Assembly: GCA_965224285.1 (NCBI GenBank)
Contig: OZ245043.1
Coordinates: 3,720,001-3,784,000 of the forward strand
Direction: 5' to 3'
From: JAJCYK01 sp965224285
Lineage (GTDB): Bacteria; Bacteroidota; Bacteroidia; Cytophagales; Cyclobacteriaceae
DNA: 64,000 nucleotides
Shown here: piece by piece, positions 36,844 to 46,800 of the stretch
Numbering within the stretch: the stretch's first letter is position 1
How the letters are laid out: each line of letters begins with the position of its first letter
Translations under genes and position numbers: made by a program
The notes under the pieces: model-generated
Told to the model about the DNA's origin: nothing
Database searches by the model: none
The model's input: only the letters and a program-made list of their open reading frames with translations

Positions 36844-38769
36844 ATGCTGATAGAGCCCGGAAAACTTTTAGCCACCATAAATGATCCGCAGGACCTTAAA
36901 AAGCTGGATCCTGACCAGTTGGTGGTGCTTGCTGAGGAATTGCGACAATTTATCGTGGACATGGTCTCTGTTTATGGGGGTCATTTTGGGGCAAGCTTGG
37001 GGGTAGTAGAGCTAACCATTGCCTTACACTACGTATTCAATACCCCGGTCGACCAATTGGTTTGGGATGTAGGCCATCAGGCTTATGGCCATAAAATCCT
37101 TACTGGTCGCCGCCATCAATTTCATACTAACCGCATATATGGTGGACTGTCCGGATTCCCTAAACGTTCGGAAAGCCCCTACGACACTTTTGGAGTGGGT
37201 CATAGTTCGACTTCGATTTCCGCTGCCCTGGGGATGTCAGTGGCCAGTAAATATTTAAAGCTGCCAGAAAAGCAGCATATTGCAGTGATAGGCGATGGTG
37301 CCATGACCGCGGGCCTGGCATTTGAAGCTATGAATCATGCAGGAGTGGCCAATAGCAATCTGTTGATCGTACTCAATGACAATTGCATGTCCATTGATCC
37401 CAATGTGGGAGCCTTGAAAGATTACCTTACTGATATTACTACTTCTCAAACCTATAACAAAGTTAAGGACGAGATCTGGCATGCATTGGGCAAGCTAAGC
37501 AAGTTCGGGTCCAGTGCCAGGGAAATTGTTTCTAAGGTTGAAAACGGTATAAAATCCGCCTTATTAAAACAAAGCAATCTTTTCGAATCCCTCAACCTAA
37601 GATACTTCGGTCCCATTGATGGTCATGACGTAGATCATCTGGTCAGTGTTTTAAAGGATCTGCAAAAAATACCCGGACCTAAGATCCTGCATTGTATTAC
37701 TATAAAAGGAAAAGGATTCCTGGAGGCGGAGAAGTATCAAACCAAGTGGCATGCTCCAGGCACTTTTGACAAAGTGACCGGCGAGATCTACAAGAAAGCC
37801 CATGACTCGCCTCAGCCACCTAAATATCAGGAAGTATTTGGTCATACTCTGGTTGAATTAGCCCGGGAGAATAAGAAGATCATGGGAATAACACCTGCCA
37901 TGCCCTCCGGATCTTCCCTAAATATCATGATGGAAGTCATGCCAGATCGTGCTATTGATGTTGGAATCGCTGAACAGCATGCAGTTACTTTCAGCGCCGG
38001 TTTAGCTACTCAGGGTATAATACCTTATTGCAATATCTACAGTACATTTATGCAGCGGGCCTACGATCAGGTGATCCATGACGTTTGTATCCAAAACCTT
38101 CCGGTTAACTTCTGCCTGGACCGTGCTGGATTTGCTGGCTCTGACGGACCAACCCATCACGGAGCCTATGACCTGGCCTATATGCGCTGCATCCCTAATA
38201 TGATGGTGTCCGCTCCCATGAATGAATCGGAGTTGCGTAACCTGATGTACACCGCTCAACTTCCCAGGGAGCATACCGCTTTTACCATACGTTATCCTCG
38301 GGGTCAGGGGGTAACGCCTCAATGGCGCACCCCCATGAAGGCCATTCCAATTGGAAAAGGTCGAACCATTTTGGAGGGCGAAGACTTGGCTATTCTTACC
38401 ATAGGACATATCGGCAACTATGCGGTGCAGGCCTGCCAGACCCTGCAAGAGGATCAATTGTATCCGGCTCATTACGATATGCGTTTTGTGAAGCCATTGG
38501 ATGAAGAACTACTGCACCAGGTTTTTTCCAAGTTCAAAAAAATTCTAACCGTGGAAGACGGCTGTCTGCTAGGCGGGTTCGGAAGCGCAATAGTGGAATT
38601 TATGGCCGATCATGGATATCAGGCCACCGTAAAACGATTAGGCATACCTGATCGTATAGTAGAACATGGCCAACAAATCGAATTGCAGGAAGAATGCGGG
38701 TTTGATGCTCATGGAATTGCCGCCGCTGCCCGATCTTTGATGGTTGGCCGATTATCAAATACTGTTTAA
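36844..38769 (+). CDS. dxs: 1-deoxy-D-xylulose-5-phosphate synthase
   Basis: 641 residues, full length. DXS condenses pyruvate and glyceraldehyde 3-phosphate using thiamine diphosphate, the first step of the MEP isoprenoid pathway. Signs are VYGGHFGASLG (His47), WDVGHQAYGHKILTG, the thiamine motif GDGAMTAGLAFEAMNHAG (150-167) with downstream Asn, and the transketolase domain DVGIAEQHAVTFSAGLA and RAGFAGSDGPTHHG. It starts divergently from scpA. Confidence 0.96.
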   Translation: MLIEPGKLLATINDPQDLKKLDPDQLVVLAEELRQFIVDMVSVYGGHFGASLGVVELTIALHYVFNTPVDQLVWDVGHQAYGHKILTGRRHQFHTNRIYGGLSGFPKRSESPYDTFGVGHSSTSISAALGMSVASKYLKLPEKQHIAVIGDGAMTAGLAFEAMNHAGVANSNLLIVLNDNCMSIDPNVGALKDYLTDITTSQTYNKVKDEIWHALGKLSKFGSSAREIVSKVENGIKSALLKQSNLFESLNLRYFGPIDGHDVDHLVSVLKDLQKIPGPKILHCITIKGKGFLEAEKYQTKWHAPGTFDKVTGEIYKKAHDSPQPPKYQEVFGHTLVELARENKKIMGITPAMPSGSSLNIMMEVMPDRAIDVGIAEQHAVTFSAGLATQGIIPYCNIYSTFMQRAYDQVIHDVCIQNLPVNFCLDRAGFAGSDGPTHHGAYDLAYMRCIPNMMVSAPMNESELRNLMYTAQLPREHTAFTIRYPRGQGVTPQWRTPMKAIPIGKGRTILEGEDLAILTIGHIGNYAVQACQTLQEDQLYPAHYDMRFVKPLDEELLHQVFSKFKKILTVEDGCLLGGFGSAIVEFMADHGYQATVKRLGIPDRIVEHGQQIELQEECGFDAHGIAAAARSLMVGRLSNTV

Positions 38770-38965
38770 TATTCACTCCCCATTATCCGGATCATTGAGC
38801 AACTGGGCTTTTTGAAAAATCCCGGATTAATACGCATGTAACTTTTGCCAAAAATCTCGCTTTTCTACCCTGCGAAATAATGTTAAATCGTAATCGGAAA
38901 AGTTTTCTTTTTCAAAACCTGATTGAATTTGAAGAATTCGGATAAAAGTATAAACAGTTAAAATC

Positions 38966-39730
38966 ATGTTATTGTACGAGAAAATCGAAAGTATTGAAGT
39001 ATGGAACCAATGGGCCTCACTGGCGGCCTACGGGGTTTGTATCGTAGGATTACTTATCCTGGCATACTTTTGGGCTAAGTTGCATACCAATCGAGACCTT
39101 AAGTCGAAATACGACTTTAGAAATCTCCACGAAATCAATTTGTTGTTCTATTCCAGCATATTTTTAATTTCGGGAATTGCCCTATACCTCACGACCTTAA
39201 GCACCGAACCAACAGTGATCTGGTTTGTAGTAAGTCTCTTTGTGGCGATCATGATGTCTATTTTAGCTATATCAGTGATTCACAATCTTTTAAATTATTA
39301 TTATCCCACGTTTTTAGAGAAAAAGCTACAAGTGTTGCGTTACAAACCCAGGGTATCCCCTAAATCGGGCAAACCAATGAAACTTTTAAGTGAAGAGGAA
39401 GAGGATGTTCACCTGGATGAAGGGATGCAGGCTGAAGAAAACATATTCTCTGTGGATTACGATGTTTGGGTGGATGAGGAGACCGGCTATACCCAAATTG
39501 AAAAATACGCCGGCCACCTCCATGCTACTGCCTGTTCAGAGTGCAGCTACCAAACCCTTAAGGTGGTAAAAGAAGAGTTGCTGCAATCACCAACCACAGA
39601 ACAAACCGGACAATTGTTAAAGTATTATAATTGTACTTATTGTGGACATAAGGTTAAAAAGGCATTTACTGTAGCGCCGTTGTCCAAAATTTCAGAAAAA
39701 ACCGACGAGGTTACCGTAGTAGTCTCATAG
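38966..39730 (+). CDS. Membrane protein with C-terminal zinc-ribbon-like cysteines
   Basis: 254 residues. Three hydrophobic segments (about 17-36, 55-80, 86-108) are followed by a polar, partly acidic region. The C-terminal part has two CxxC pairs (CSEC near 190 and CTYC near 222), the pattern of a zinc ribbon. I recognise no named family; homologous membrane proteins of this layout occur in Cytophagales as hypotheticals, by memory only. It is followed by a good intrinsic terminator and is monocistronic. Confidence 0.75.
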   Translation: MLLYEKIESIEVWNQWASLAAYGVCIVGLLILAYFWAKLHTNRDLKSKYDFRNLHEINLLFYSSIFLISGIALYLTTLSTEPTVIWFVVSLFVAIMMSILAISVIHNLLNYYYPTFLEKKLQVLRYKPRVSPKSGKPMKLLSEEEEDVHLDEGMQAEENIFSVDYDVWVDEETGYTQIEKYAGHLHATACSECSYQTLKVVKEELLQSPTTEQTGQLLKYYNCTYCGHKVKKAFTVAPLSKISEKTDEVTVVVS

Positions 39731-39756
39731 TAAACGGAATTAACAGCTTTATACTT

Positions 39757-39787
39757 TTAAGGGTGCATTTTGCGCCCTTTTTTTTGT
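39757..39787 (+). terminator. Intrinsic terminator after the zinc-ribbon membrane protein
   Basis: A 9-bp stem with one G-U pair (39759-39767 with 39771-39779, loop of 3) runs into a T-tract of about eight bases. It lies 27 bp after the stop at 39730. Confidence 0.8.
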
Positions 39788-39826
39788 GCTAAAAGTTCCA
39801 TAAGTTTAACCTGACCCTCTACAAAA

Positions 39827-40315
39827 ATGGAAGTATTGCGCGTATCACATTACGAATCTCCGGTAGGACCTTTGGAAATCTGCAGTAGTTCAAAAGGGAT
39901 CTCACAGATCGGATTTGTAGAAAATAACCACTATCCAGCTATGGGCAAACTGGACGAAATTCACCGTCGATGTCATGAGCAATTGCACCAATATTTCATA
40001 AGAAAACTTAAGAAATTCGACCTTTTACTGGATATACATGGTACTGCATTCCAGATTGAGGTTTGGCATGAGCTTCTAAAGATTCCCCACGGTATAACCG
40101 CCACTTACAAGGACATTGCGTCGAGGCTAGGAAAGTCAGGTTCGGAAAGAGCAGTGGGGCGCATTAACGGGCAAAATCCGATAGCTATCGTGGTACCTTG
40201 TCACCGGGTGATAGGTGTTGATAGGAGCTTGGTTGGTTACGCGGGTGGTTTAGAGAAGAAAGAATGGCTGCTGAGACATGAAGGGGCTTTGGCTCAATTA
40301 AGTCTATTCGGCTAG
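39827..40315 (+). CDS. ogt: Methylated-DNA--protein-cysteine methyltransferase
   Basis: 162 residues. This suicide enzyme removes alkyl groups from O6-alkylguanine onto its active-site cysteine, Cys125 in the diagnostic PCHRVIG. FQIEVWHELLKIPHG and ATYKDIA are the DNA-binding helix-turn-helix region. No Ada-type regulatory domain is present, so it is the Ogt class. It is convergent with the MltF gene and ends 3 bp from it. Confidence 0.93.
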   Translation: MEVLRVSHYESPVGPLEICSSSKGISQIGFVENNHYPAMGKLDEIHRRCHEQLHQYFIRKLKKFDLLLDIHGTAFQIEVWHELLKIPHGITATYKDIASRLGKSGSERAVGRINGQNPIAIVVPCHRVIGVDRSLVGYAGGLEKKEWLLRHEGALAQLSLFG

Positions 40316-40318
40316 AAC

Positions 40319-41800
40319 TTATAAAGAAGTCAACAAAGGCTCTTTTTCCATTAACTGACGATACTGTTCTGATCTTTGGAGCACTTCTTTCACATATTTT
40401 ACCGGTTCTAAGCCTCTACAGTAACCAGCAGTAACCACCGGGTCGTTGTAGAATTCAGGGCTGGATTTTCTCTCTAAATAATACTCTACATTTCCCTCCC
40501 AAATCCGGGGATTCTTACCATATTTAGACGCTAGCTTTCTAGCGTCAAGTACATGACCCTGTCCCACGTTGTAAGAGGCAAGCACGAATTTTATTCTTTC
40601 CTGGGGGTCGGGAACCTTGGGCTGCCAAAGCTGATCCAACCATTTTAAATAGCTCACACCGGCAATAATGCTTTGTTTGGGGTCATATATATTTCGAGCT
40701 CCGTACATAGCGGCGGTTTCCGGTAGCAATTGCATCAGGCCAGCAGCTCCTACCCAGGATTCCGCTCTTGGGTTGAACTTGGATTCCTGATAGATCATGG
40801 CTGCCAGTAACTCCCAATCCCAGGCCAGTTCCTGCGCTCCCACCATGATCAAACTATCATATGGACTGATCTGATTACCTACAATGGAAGAATACATACT
40901 GCTTTTTCTTTCCAAGGAGGCACGTGGGCTTTTAAAATATTTGTTGTAAATGGCGTAATAGGAAGATCTTCCCTTAATCTTAGTTATCCAGGTATTTACT
41001 GCCTCCTTCAATTGGGGAGCATTTTTTCTTAGGCCCCAGGCAATGCGCTGTGAAAAGCTGATAGGAGTGCCTATATCAATATTGGGATAATAGGTAGCAT
41101 TTACTTTTGCTACATTTTCATCGGCTATGGTATAATCAATATCACCATCCGCCACCTTCTGAATCAGAGCTTCTACTTCCACATTTCCAGGTTCCTCGAC
41201 AATGATAATATCACCTCCAATTTCCTCCGATAAGTTATGTAGCCGGGTAATAAAACTGGAGCTCTTGCGCACATGAATTCTTTTCCCGATCAAGTCCAGA
41301 GGTTCCCGGATCATCAACTGATCAATTTGGTGCAGTTTGAGGCGACGCCAGTTTTCAGGCTTGCGCTGTACCAATACTTGTCGTTCCAGGCTAAGGTGTT
41401 CTGTAAAAGAAACAATATCAGCTCTTTTCTTGGTAACAGTCAAATTATGGGCAATGATATCACCGTCACCGCGGTTCAGCTTGGCGATCGCTTCATCGAT
41501 GTCTTCTGTAATATCCAATATTAATTCTACTCCCAATTCCTTGGTCAACCGGGATAGCAGTTCATATTCATAGCCCATAGGCTGCCCTTTATAGATAAAA
41601 TAACTGGTAGAACTGTTGTCCACAATTGCCACCAGACTACCCCGCTCCCGGATTTTGTCCAGATCGAACTGGACGGGCGTCGGGAAGCCGGTTTGCTTGG
41701 ATGAGAGTTCGCGATCATTTCCGTATTGGACGCAGCTGGAAGTGCCCATTAATAGAGCTAACCACAAAATAGTACAAACACGTGCTTTACAAATCAGCAT
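40319..41800 (-). CDS. mltF: Membrane-bound lytic transglycosylase, MltF-like
   Basis: 493 residues. The N-terminus looks like a lipoprotein signal (Cys23), so it is probably envelope-anchored. Residues about 50-290 resemble a family 3 solute-binding domain, which in MltF modulates activity; residues about 320-470 are the lytic transglycosylase domain with the catalytic Glu in IYQESKFNP, then GAAGLMQLLPETA and the LASYNVGQGHV patch. It cleaves peptidoglycan during turnover. Single gene; the 366 bp upstream (41801-42166) holds a plus-strand RNA candidate. Confidence 0.9.
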   Translation of the reverse strand: MLICKARVCTILWLALLMGTSSCVQYGNDRELSSKQTGFPTPVQFDLDKIRERGSLVAIVDNSSTSYFIYKGQPMGYEYELLSRLTKELGVELILDITEDIDEAIAKLNRGDGDIIAHNLTVTKKRADIVSFTEHLSLERQVLVQRKPENWRRLKLHQIDQLMIREPLDLIGKRIHVRKSSSFITRLHNLSEEIGGDIIIVEEPGNVEVEALIQKVADGDIDYTIADENVAKVNATYYPNIDIGTPISFSQRIAWGLRKNAPQLKEAVNTWITKIKGRSSYYAIYNKYFKSPRASLERKSSMYSSIVGNQISPYDSLIMVGAQELAWDWELLAAMIYQESKFNPRAESWVGAAGLMQLLPETAAMYGARNIYDPKQSIIAGVSYLKWLDQLWQPKVPDPQERIKFVLASYNVGQGHVLDARKLASKYGKNPRIWEGNVEYYLERKSSPEFYNDPVVTAGYCRGLEPVKYVKEVLQRSEQYRQLMEKEPLLTSL

Positions 41801-41990
41801 ATTCTATAAGAAAATGGCCTATAATATACGAATTTTATAAATGTTTCTTTTTTTATTACAGTTAACCACTAACGATAAGCATTTCCATAAATTATATATA
41901 ATGAACGTTATAGGGTTATTTAGCAACTTCAGCAATTGAAGTGCCAGAAAGGAGTCATGATTAAGAAAATGTAAAATTTTAGTTCTGATC
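41801..41990. other. A/T-rich upstream region of mltF
   Basis: About 190 bp of A/T-rich sequence between the mltF start and the structured segment. It must contain the minus-strand mltF promoter; I see no perfect TAnnTTTG box on either strand. TAAAATTTTAG at about 41972-41982 on the plus strand is a partial match that could serve the downstream RNA candidate. Confidence 0.3.
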
Positions 41991-42126
41991 AAACCATCAA
42001 GACCCACTCACGTATATAAGGTTGCCGGTCTGGATAAAGTGGGGATAATTCACTGTCTGCTTTCCAGAATCTTTGGTATAATCCTGAGATTCAAGAACCC
42101 GTGGGAGGTGCAACCTCCCTTTTTTA
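41990..42126 (+). ncRNA. Candidate structured small RNA ending in an intrinsic terminator
   Basis: No coding frame fits this segment, and both flanking genes are on the minus strand, yet it ends with a plus-strand terminator. Stems seen are TCTGGA (42029-42034) with TCCAGA (42063-42068) enclosing AGTG/CACT (42038-42041, 42051-42054); GAATCT (42067-42072) with AGATTC (42087-42092); and CCCAC (42003-42007) with GTGGG (42101-42105) as a closing helix that competes with the terminator stem. I do not recognise it as SRP RNA, tmRNA or RNase P; a 6S-like RNA is possible but unsupported. The 5' end is a guess. Confidence 0.35.
42103..42126 (+). terminator. Plus-strand intrinsic terminator with no upstream gene
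   Basis: A perfect 7-bp G/C-rich stem (42103-42109 with 42113-42119, loop of 3) followed by seven T's. There is no plus-strand protein gene within 1.7 kb upstream, so it most likely ends the small RNA candidate. Confidence 0.75.
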
Positions 42127-42138
42127 ATGCCAAAACCG

Positions 42139-42172
42139 CCATAAGCATCCATATCCGGTTTGATGCCTATGG
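42139..42172 (-). terminator. Stem-loop at the 3' end of the amidohydrolase gene
   Basis: An 11-bp stem (42139-42149 with 42162-42172, loop of 12) fully paired on the minus strand through one G-U, and overlapping the stop codon at 42167-42169. It is followed by only a short T-run, so it may be a weak terminator or 3'-end stabiliser. Confidence 0.45.
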
Positions 42173-43762
42173 TGAATTTTTACGGCCGGGTTGGTAAATA
42201 CGATAGTTGTCTTTGGTTTTGGCGTCTGATACCATATTCCTTACATCCTGCAACAATGCTTTGGCGTCGAATACTATCCCATCTTTTATGGTGTATTTTA
42301 CACCTCCCACTCTTACCACTTGATTATCGTCTGTCAGCTTTATTGCTCCGGTACCGTATAAGGATTTCAAATTGATCAGAGGGTTTTCTTCCAAAATTAT
42401 TAGATCCGCCAGTTTCCCCACTTCTACGGTCCCGATCCGATCTTCCATACCCAAAGCTTCCGCACCTTTAAGAGTGGCCGCTCTGATCACTTCCAGGGGA
42501 TGAAAACCAGCCTCTCTTAACAGCTCCAGCTCCCTAATGTAACCAAACCCGTAAAGTTGAAAAATAAACCCTGAGTCTGAACCCGCGGTCACTCGTCCTC
42601 CCCGGTTTTTATATTCGTTAACAAACTGCATCCATAAGCGGTAATTCTGTTTCCAATCTATTTCCTGCTCCGTGCCCCAATAATGCCAGTATGAGCCATG
42701 AGAGATTTTACTTGGCTGATAAAACTCCCATAAGGAGGGCAGGGTATATTCGTCATGCCATTCCGCTCTTCGTGCCCGCATCAAATCCCTGCTGGCCTCA
42801 TATATATTGAAGGTTGGATCAAGCGTAAAGTCCAGCTCTAAAAGGGTTTGCATTACGTACTCCCATTTTTCGCTGCCTGACGTGGCAGCTTGTTGCCATA
42901 ATTTACCAGCTTCTCCAAAGCGGTGTTGTTCGTTCATATAATTATAGTCAGCTGGATAGTGCTGTACCGTACGGTCTTCAAATAAGGCTTCAGGAAGGCC
43001 ATACCAATGCTCCATAGTGGTTAATCCCATGGTGGCCGTTTGTACCGCATTGAGCCACGCTACATTCAATTGGGCATGGTGACAGGCGGATCTCAAGCCT
43101 AGTTTTCGGTTTTCGTCCAGGGCTGCCTCCATTATATCAGGTCTGGTGCCGAAAAACTTGATGCCATCAGCCCCGTTCTGGGCATTTTGTTGTACCCAAC
43201 TTCTAGCCATGGCCGGGGATGTTATGGGCTCTTCACTTCCTTGCCCAAATGCGGTATAGGCCAGTATGCGGGGCGCAGTGATGAGGTTACCTTCACTTTT
43301 GCTTTTTTGATCTAGTACCCATGCCAGTCCATTGCCGCAAGAAGGGTCTCGAATAGTAGTTATACCATGTCCCAGCCATAACTTAAAGACATATTCAGCA
43401 TGAGCACCTTGCGAACCGCCACCAATATGCCCATGCATATCCACGAATCCCGGGAGCACATACATGTCATGGGCATCGATCTCATGAGCTCCGTCCAGGG
43501 CGGTGGGGCGATCACCAGGGGGAATTTCTACTCCTGGCTGACCTACTACCGTTACTTCCATTATACGATTGTCCGCAATAACAATATCTACCGGCCCTAA
43601 GGGGGGTGCTCCGTTGCCGTTGATCAGTGTTGCTCCTCTAATGATTAACTGAGAGAAAGGACCCTCGCCTCGCGTCCTTTCCGGAGCTTTTAAAACGTCC
43701 TGTGCCAGTAACTGCGCTGCGCAGAAAAGCAGAGAAAATAATTGTGCAAACCTGATATTCAT
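42167..43762 (-). CDS. Secreted amidohydrolase-family protein
   Basis: 531 residues with signal peptide (cut near LLAQ). The amidohydrolase metal centre is visible: HxH in VDMHGHIGGG, a candidate carboxylated Lys in DGIKFFG, His residues in SACHHAQ and TMEHWYG, and Asp in TAGSDSGF. The C-terminal EVGKLADLIILEENPL is typical of imidazolonepropionase/prolidase-like relatives. Substrate is unknown; exported members often act on peptides or cyclic amides. Monocistronic; the adhesin gene lies upstream on the same strand with its own terminator between. Confidence 0.85.
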   Translation of the reverse strand: MNIRFAQLFSLLFCAAQLLAQDVLKAPERTRGEGPFSQLIIRGATLINGNGAPPLGPVDIVIADNRIMEVTVVGQPGVEIPPGDRPTALDGAHEIDAHDMYVLPGFVDMHGHIGGGSQGAHAEYVFKLWLGHGITTIRDPSCGNGLAWVLDQKSKSEGNLITAPRILAYTAFGQGSEEPITSPAMARSWVQQNAQNGADGIKFFGTRPDIMEAALDENRKLGLRSACHHAQLNVAWLNAVQTATMGLTTMEHWYGLPEALFEDRTVQHYPADYNYMNEQHRFGEAGKLWQQAATSGSEKWEYVMQTLLELDFTLDPTFNIYEASRDLMRARRAEWHDEYTLPSLWEFYQPSKISHGSYWHYWGTEQEIDWKQNYRLWMQFVNEYKNRGGRVTAGSDSGFIFQLYGFGYIRELELLREAGFHPLEVIRAATLKGAEALGMEDRIGTVEVGKLADLIILEENPLINLKSLYGTGAIKLTDDNQVVRVGGVKYTIKDGIVFDAKALLQDVRNMVSDAKTKDNYRIYQPGRKNSP

Positions 43763-43811
43763 ATTGAGTATTGGTCAAAATCTCAATATAGGTATAATCA
43801 GGGCACAAAAA

Positions 43812-43848
43812 AAAAGCGAGCTTTGAGATGACTCTCCACTCGCCTTTC
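43812..43848 (-). terminator. Intrinsic terminator of the adhesin gene
   Basis: On the minus strand, a GCGAG/CTCGC helix (43816-43820 with 43839-43843) with an inner GAGA/TCTC pairing is followed by about nine T's. It lies 40-70 bp after the stop at 43887. Confidence 0.75.
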
Positions 43849-43886
43849 GAGATAATCACAAGGTGGATTATATCCTTAAATATCTA

Positions 43887-46800
43887 CTATTTAATGATCA
43901 GCTTTTCTGTATAAACCTTGTGTCGACTGGTAACGGTTAGGAAGTAAACGCCGGGGTCGATACCAGTCAGTTGCAAGGGAACTATTTCATTTTCCTCAGC
44001 AATCTCGACCTCCGTAGTAATAAAAGTATTACCTGTCATTCCTTTCAGTTGTATCACCAATGCCTCTCCAATATTGGCATGGGTGAATTCCACACTCAAT
44101 GCAGTTTCAGTTTCAACCGGGTTAGGATAGGCGTTGAATCTCACAAATGTGAGTGACGCGTCGCCTTTGTTCTCCAGTTGGTCATCTACAGCAATGGATT
44201 CGATTCCCACACATTGACCGGCTTTATAGGCAACCTTGATACTTTCGTTCCAAAGATCCTCCAGGCAGTCCTCATTTCCATTTGAACACACCGTGTAGGT
44301 GACAGTAAAAGACTCCTGGTTATCGGATTCGCCGAAGCTTCCAATATCATCTACCTTCAATCCGTAAATTCCGGTAGTAGGATCTTGAGCGTTGAGTTCC
44401 ATAGCCCAACCACGCGAATTCTCTGCATCAGTTACCATACCGCAAGGTATTCTGATACTATAGTGGGACAATCCATGAGCAGCTCCCTCGGTGGTGACTT
44501 TAACAGTATAGGTTACGCAACCTTCGTTTTCAGATACACTGATAAGCTGGCTTTCAAATTCGTTTACGCAATCTCCACCTTCCTGATCTTGAGTTTCAGA
44601 CTCCTCGGTGTTATCTGCTTCCTGATCGGTGTTGGGATCAACCGGGCAAAGCGGGCCACCGTTGCGACTTTCACCCGCCACTATTTCAAAATCACCTTCG
44701 ATCGAGCCAGGACCGATAGGCTCTGAACAGCTAGTATTGAAACTGGCGGCTTCCGCTCCGTTTACGTTAATGGTGATCGCGGTAGAGAAAGTACCTGTAG
44801 CATCGGCACCAGTGAAGCTGAATTCACCATTGGGAGCTACATTGCCTTCAAAGACGGTTTGTCCTCCACTTTGTTGTATTACTGTGATCACAGCATTTTC
44901 CTCAGCACCGTTATACTTCATGGTTAAGGCATTTACGTTACCGTCGCATACATTACAATCACGCACGCAAGGGTCGTCATTACCGTCACCATCGCCATCG
45001 CCGGTACCATCACCACCATCACCGTTGTCGCCATCGCCACCGTCACCACCATCGCCACCATCGCAATTGGTGTTGTCCGGATTAACTGTAACCACATAAT
45101 CCATTTGCACACTACAATTACTGGCATCAGTTACTATTAAGGTATAGGTTCCTGCCGCCACACCTGAAATATCTTCACTACTGGCTCCATTGGACCAGGA
45201 GAAATTATAGGGAGTAGTACCTCCGGTGACGGTTATATCAACAGCGCCGTCACTAGTTCCGTTACAACTCGCCTGGGTTATACTTCCACCAGAAAGAACC
45301 ATGCCTTCCGGCTGCATTATATTAAATACCCTGGTTTGGTTACAACCATTCACATCCTCCACTCTTACGGAATAGGTTCCTGCACCTAAGCCTGAAATAT
45401 CTTCAGTGGTAGCACCGGTCGACCAAGTAACGGAATAAGGTGCTTCACCGCCAGTAATGGTCAGATCAGCGCTGGCATCGCTGTCACCGGCACAAGTTAA
45501 GGCACTAACTACCAATTCAGTATTCAATGGAGGATTGGGGGCGCCTACCGTGATACTGGCAACTTTGATACATCCGTTGGCATCGATTACCTCCACGGTA
45601 TAAGTACCAGCTTCAGTCACCTGAATACAACCATCTGTAGTACTGATAGGATTGCCATTTTGATCAGTCCAGTTGTAGTTAAATGGATTGCTGCCACCAT
45701 TTATAGTAGGACAGATCCTGCCATCCCCACAGTATTGAGTAGAAACATCTACTTCAAAATCATCTGGCTGGACGATCTCAATAGTTTTCTGAGCCGAACA
45801 TCCATTATTATCTGTGACTGTAATGGTATATAGTCCTGCAGTTAATCCTGACAGATCTTCCGTAGTAGGCCCATGAGACCAGGATACGGTGTATGGGTCC
45901 GCTGCATTAAAGACGGATATATCCACCGCTCCGGCATCAGCTGCTCCATCACAGCGCAAACCGGTTACATCAGCAGAAATAAATATGCCCACCGGATTAC
46001 GTAAAAAATGGGTCAACTCCTGCATACAACCTCTGGAATCGGTAACCTCCACGGTGTAGCTTCCCGAAGCAACATTGCTGAGGTCCTCAGTAGTAGCCCC
46101 ATTTGACCAAAGATAGGTATAGGGACCTACTCCACCCGCAACAGTCAAGTCAATACTCCCGTCGTTGTTGCCGGCACAGGTAGGCGTAACAGTAGTTACA
46201 CTAAGTTCAAATCCATCCAACTGCCCTACATTTATGTCAGCGACAGTCGAACATCCATTTGCATCCTCCACCGTGACATCATAACTTCCAGTAGCGCTTA
46301 CCTTGATATCCTTGGTAGTCTCGCCTGTAGACCATAAATAGGTATACGGTCCTACACCTCCCTCAACCTGGAGTACCAGATTACCGTCGTTACATGAGTT
46401 GGTGGAAATGCTGGCATTGAGGTCAGAAGTGGCAAGTAACACAAATGATTCATTCACCATACATCCATTGGCATCAGTAACAGTAAGATCATAAGTTCCT
46501 GCGGCCAGGCCACTAAGATCTTCTCCGTTGCTTCCGTTGGACCAGCTGTAAATATATGGGCTGGTACCACCGTTGACGGTTACGTCAATACTTCCATCCG
46601 ATGCACCGCAGGATAATAACCCAATCACTCCAGATACCGTAAGTTGCTGAGGTTCAAATATAGTACCGGCAAGTTCCAGGCTAGCCTGGTTAGCATCGGT
46701 AATAATTACCGAGTAATTGCCGGCAGGTAAGTTCGTTAGATCCTGACTGGTAGGTCCGTGGGACCAAACAAAAGTGAACGGAGCCAATCCACCGTTAATT

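Noticed and set aside
41990..42126. SRP RNA or tmRNA
   Set aside because: The GNAR-tetraloop helix of SRP RNA and the tRNA-like ends of tmRNA are not present.
44974..45066. Possible CRISPR-like repeat array
   Set aside because: Repeats are short, contiguous and in frame with a coding linker; there are no spacers or cas genes.
44629..45099. Plus-strand frame with a Pro/Ser-rich tail opposite the adhesin
   Set aside because: The Pro/Ser repeats are the reverse complement of the Asp/Gly linker; it is an antisense artefact.
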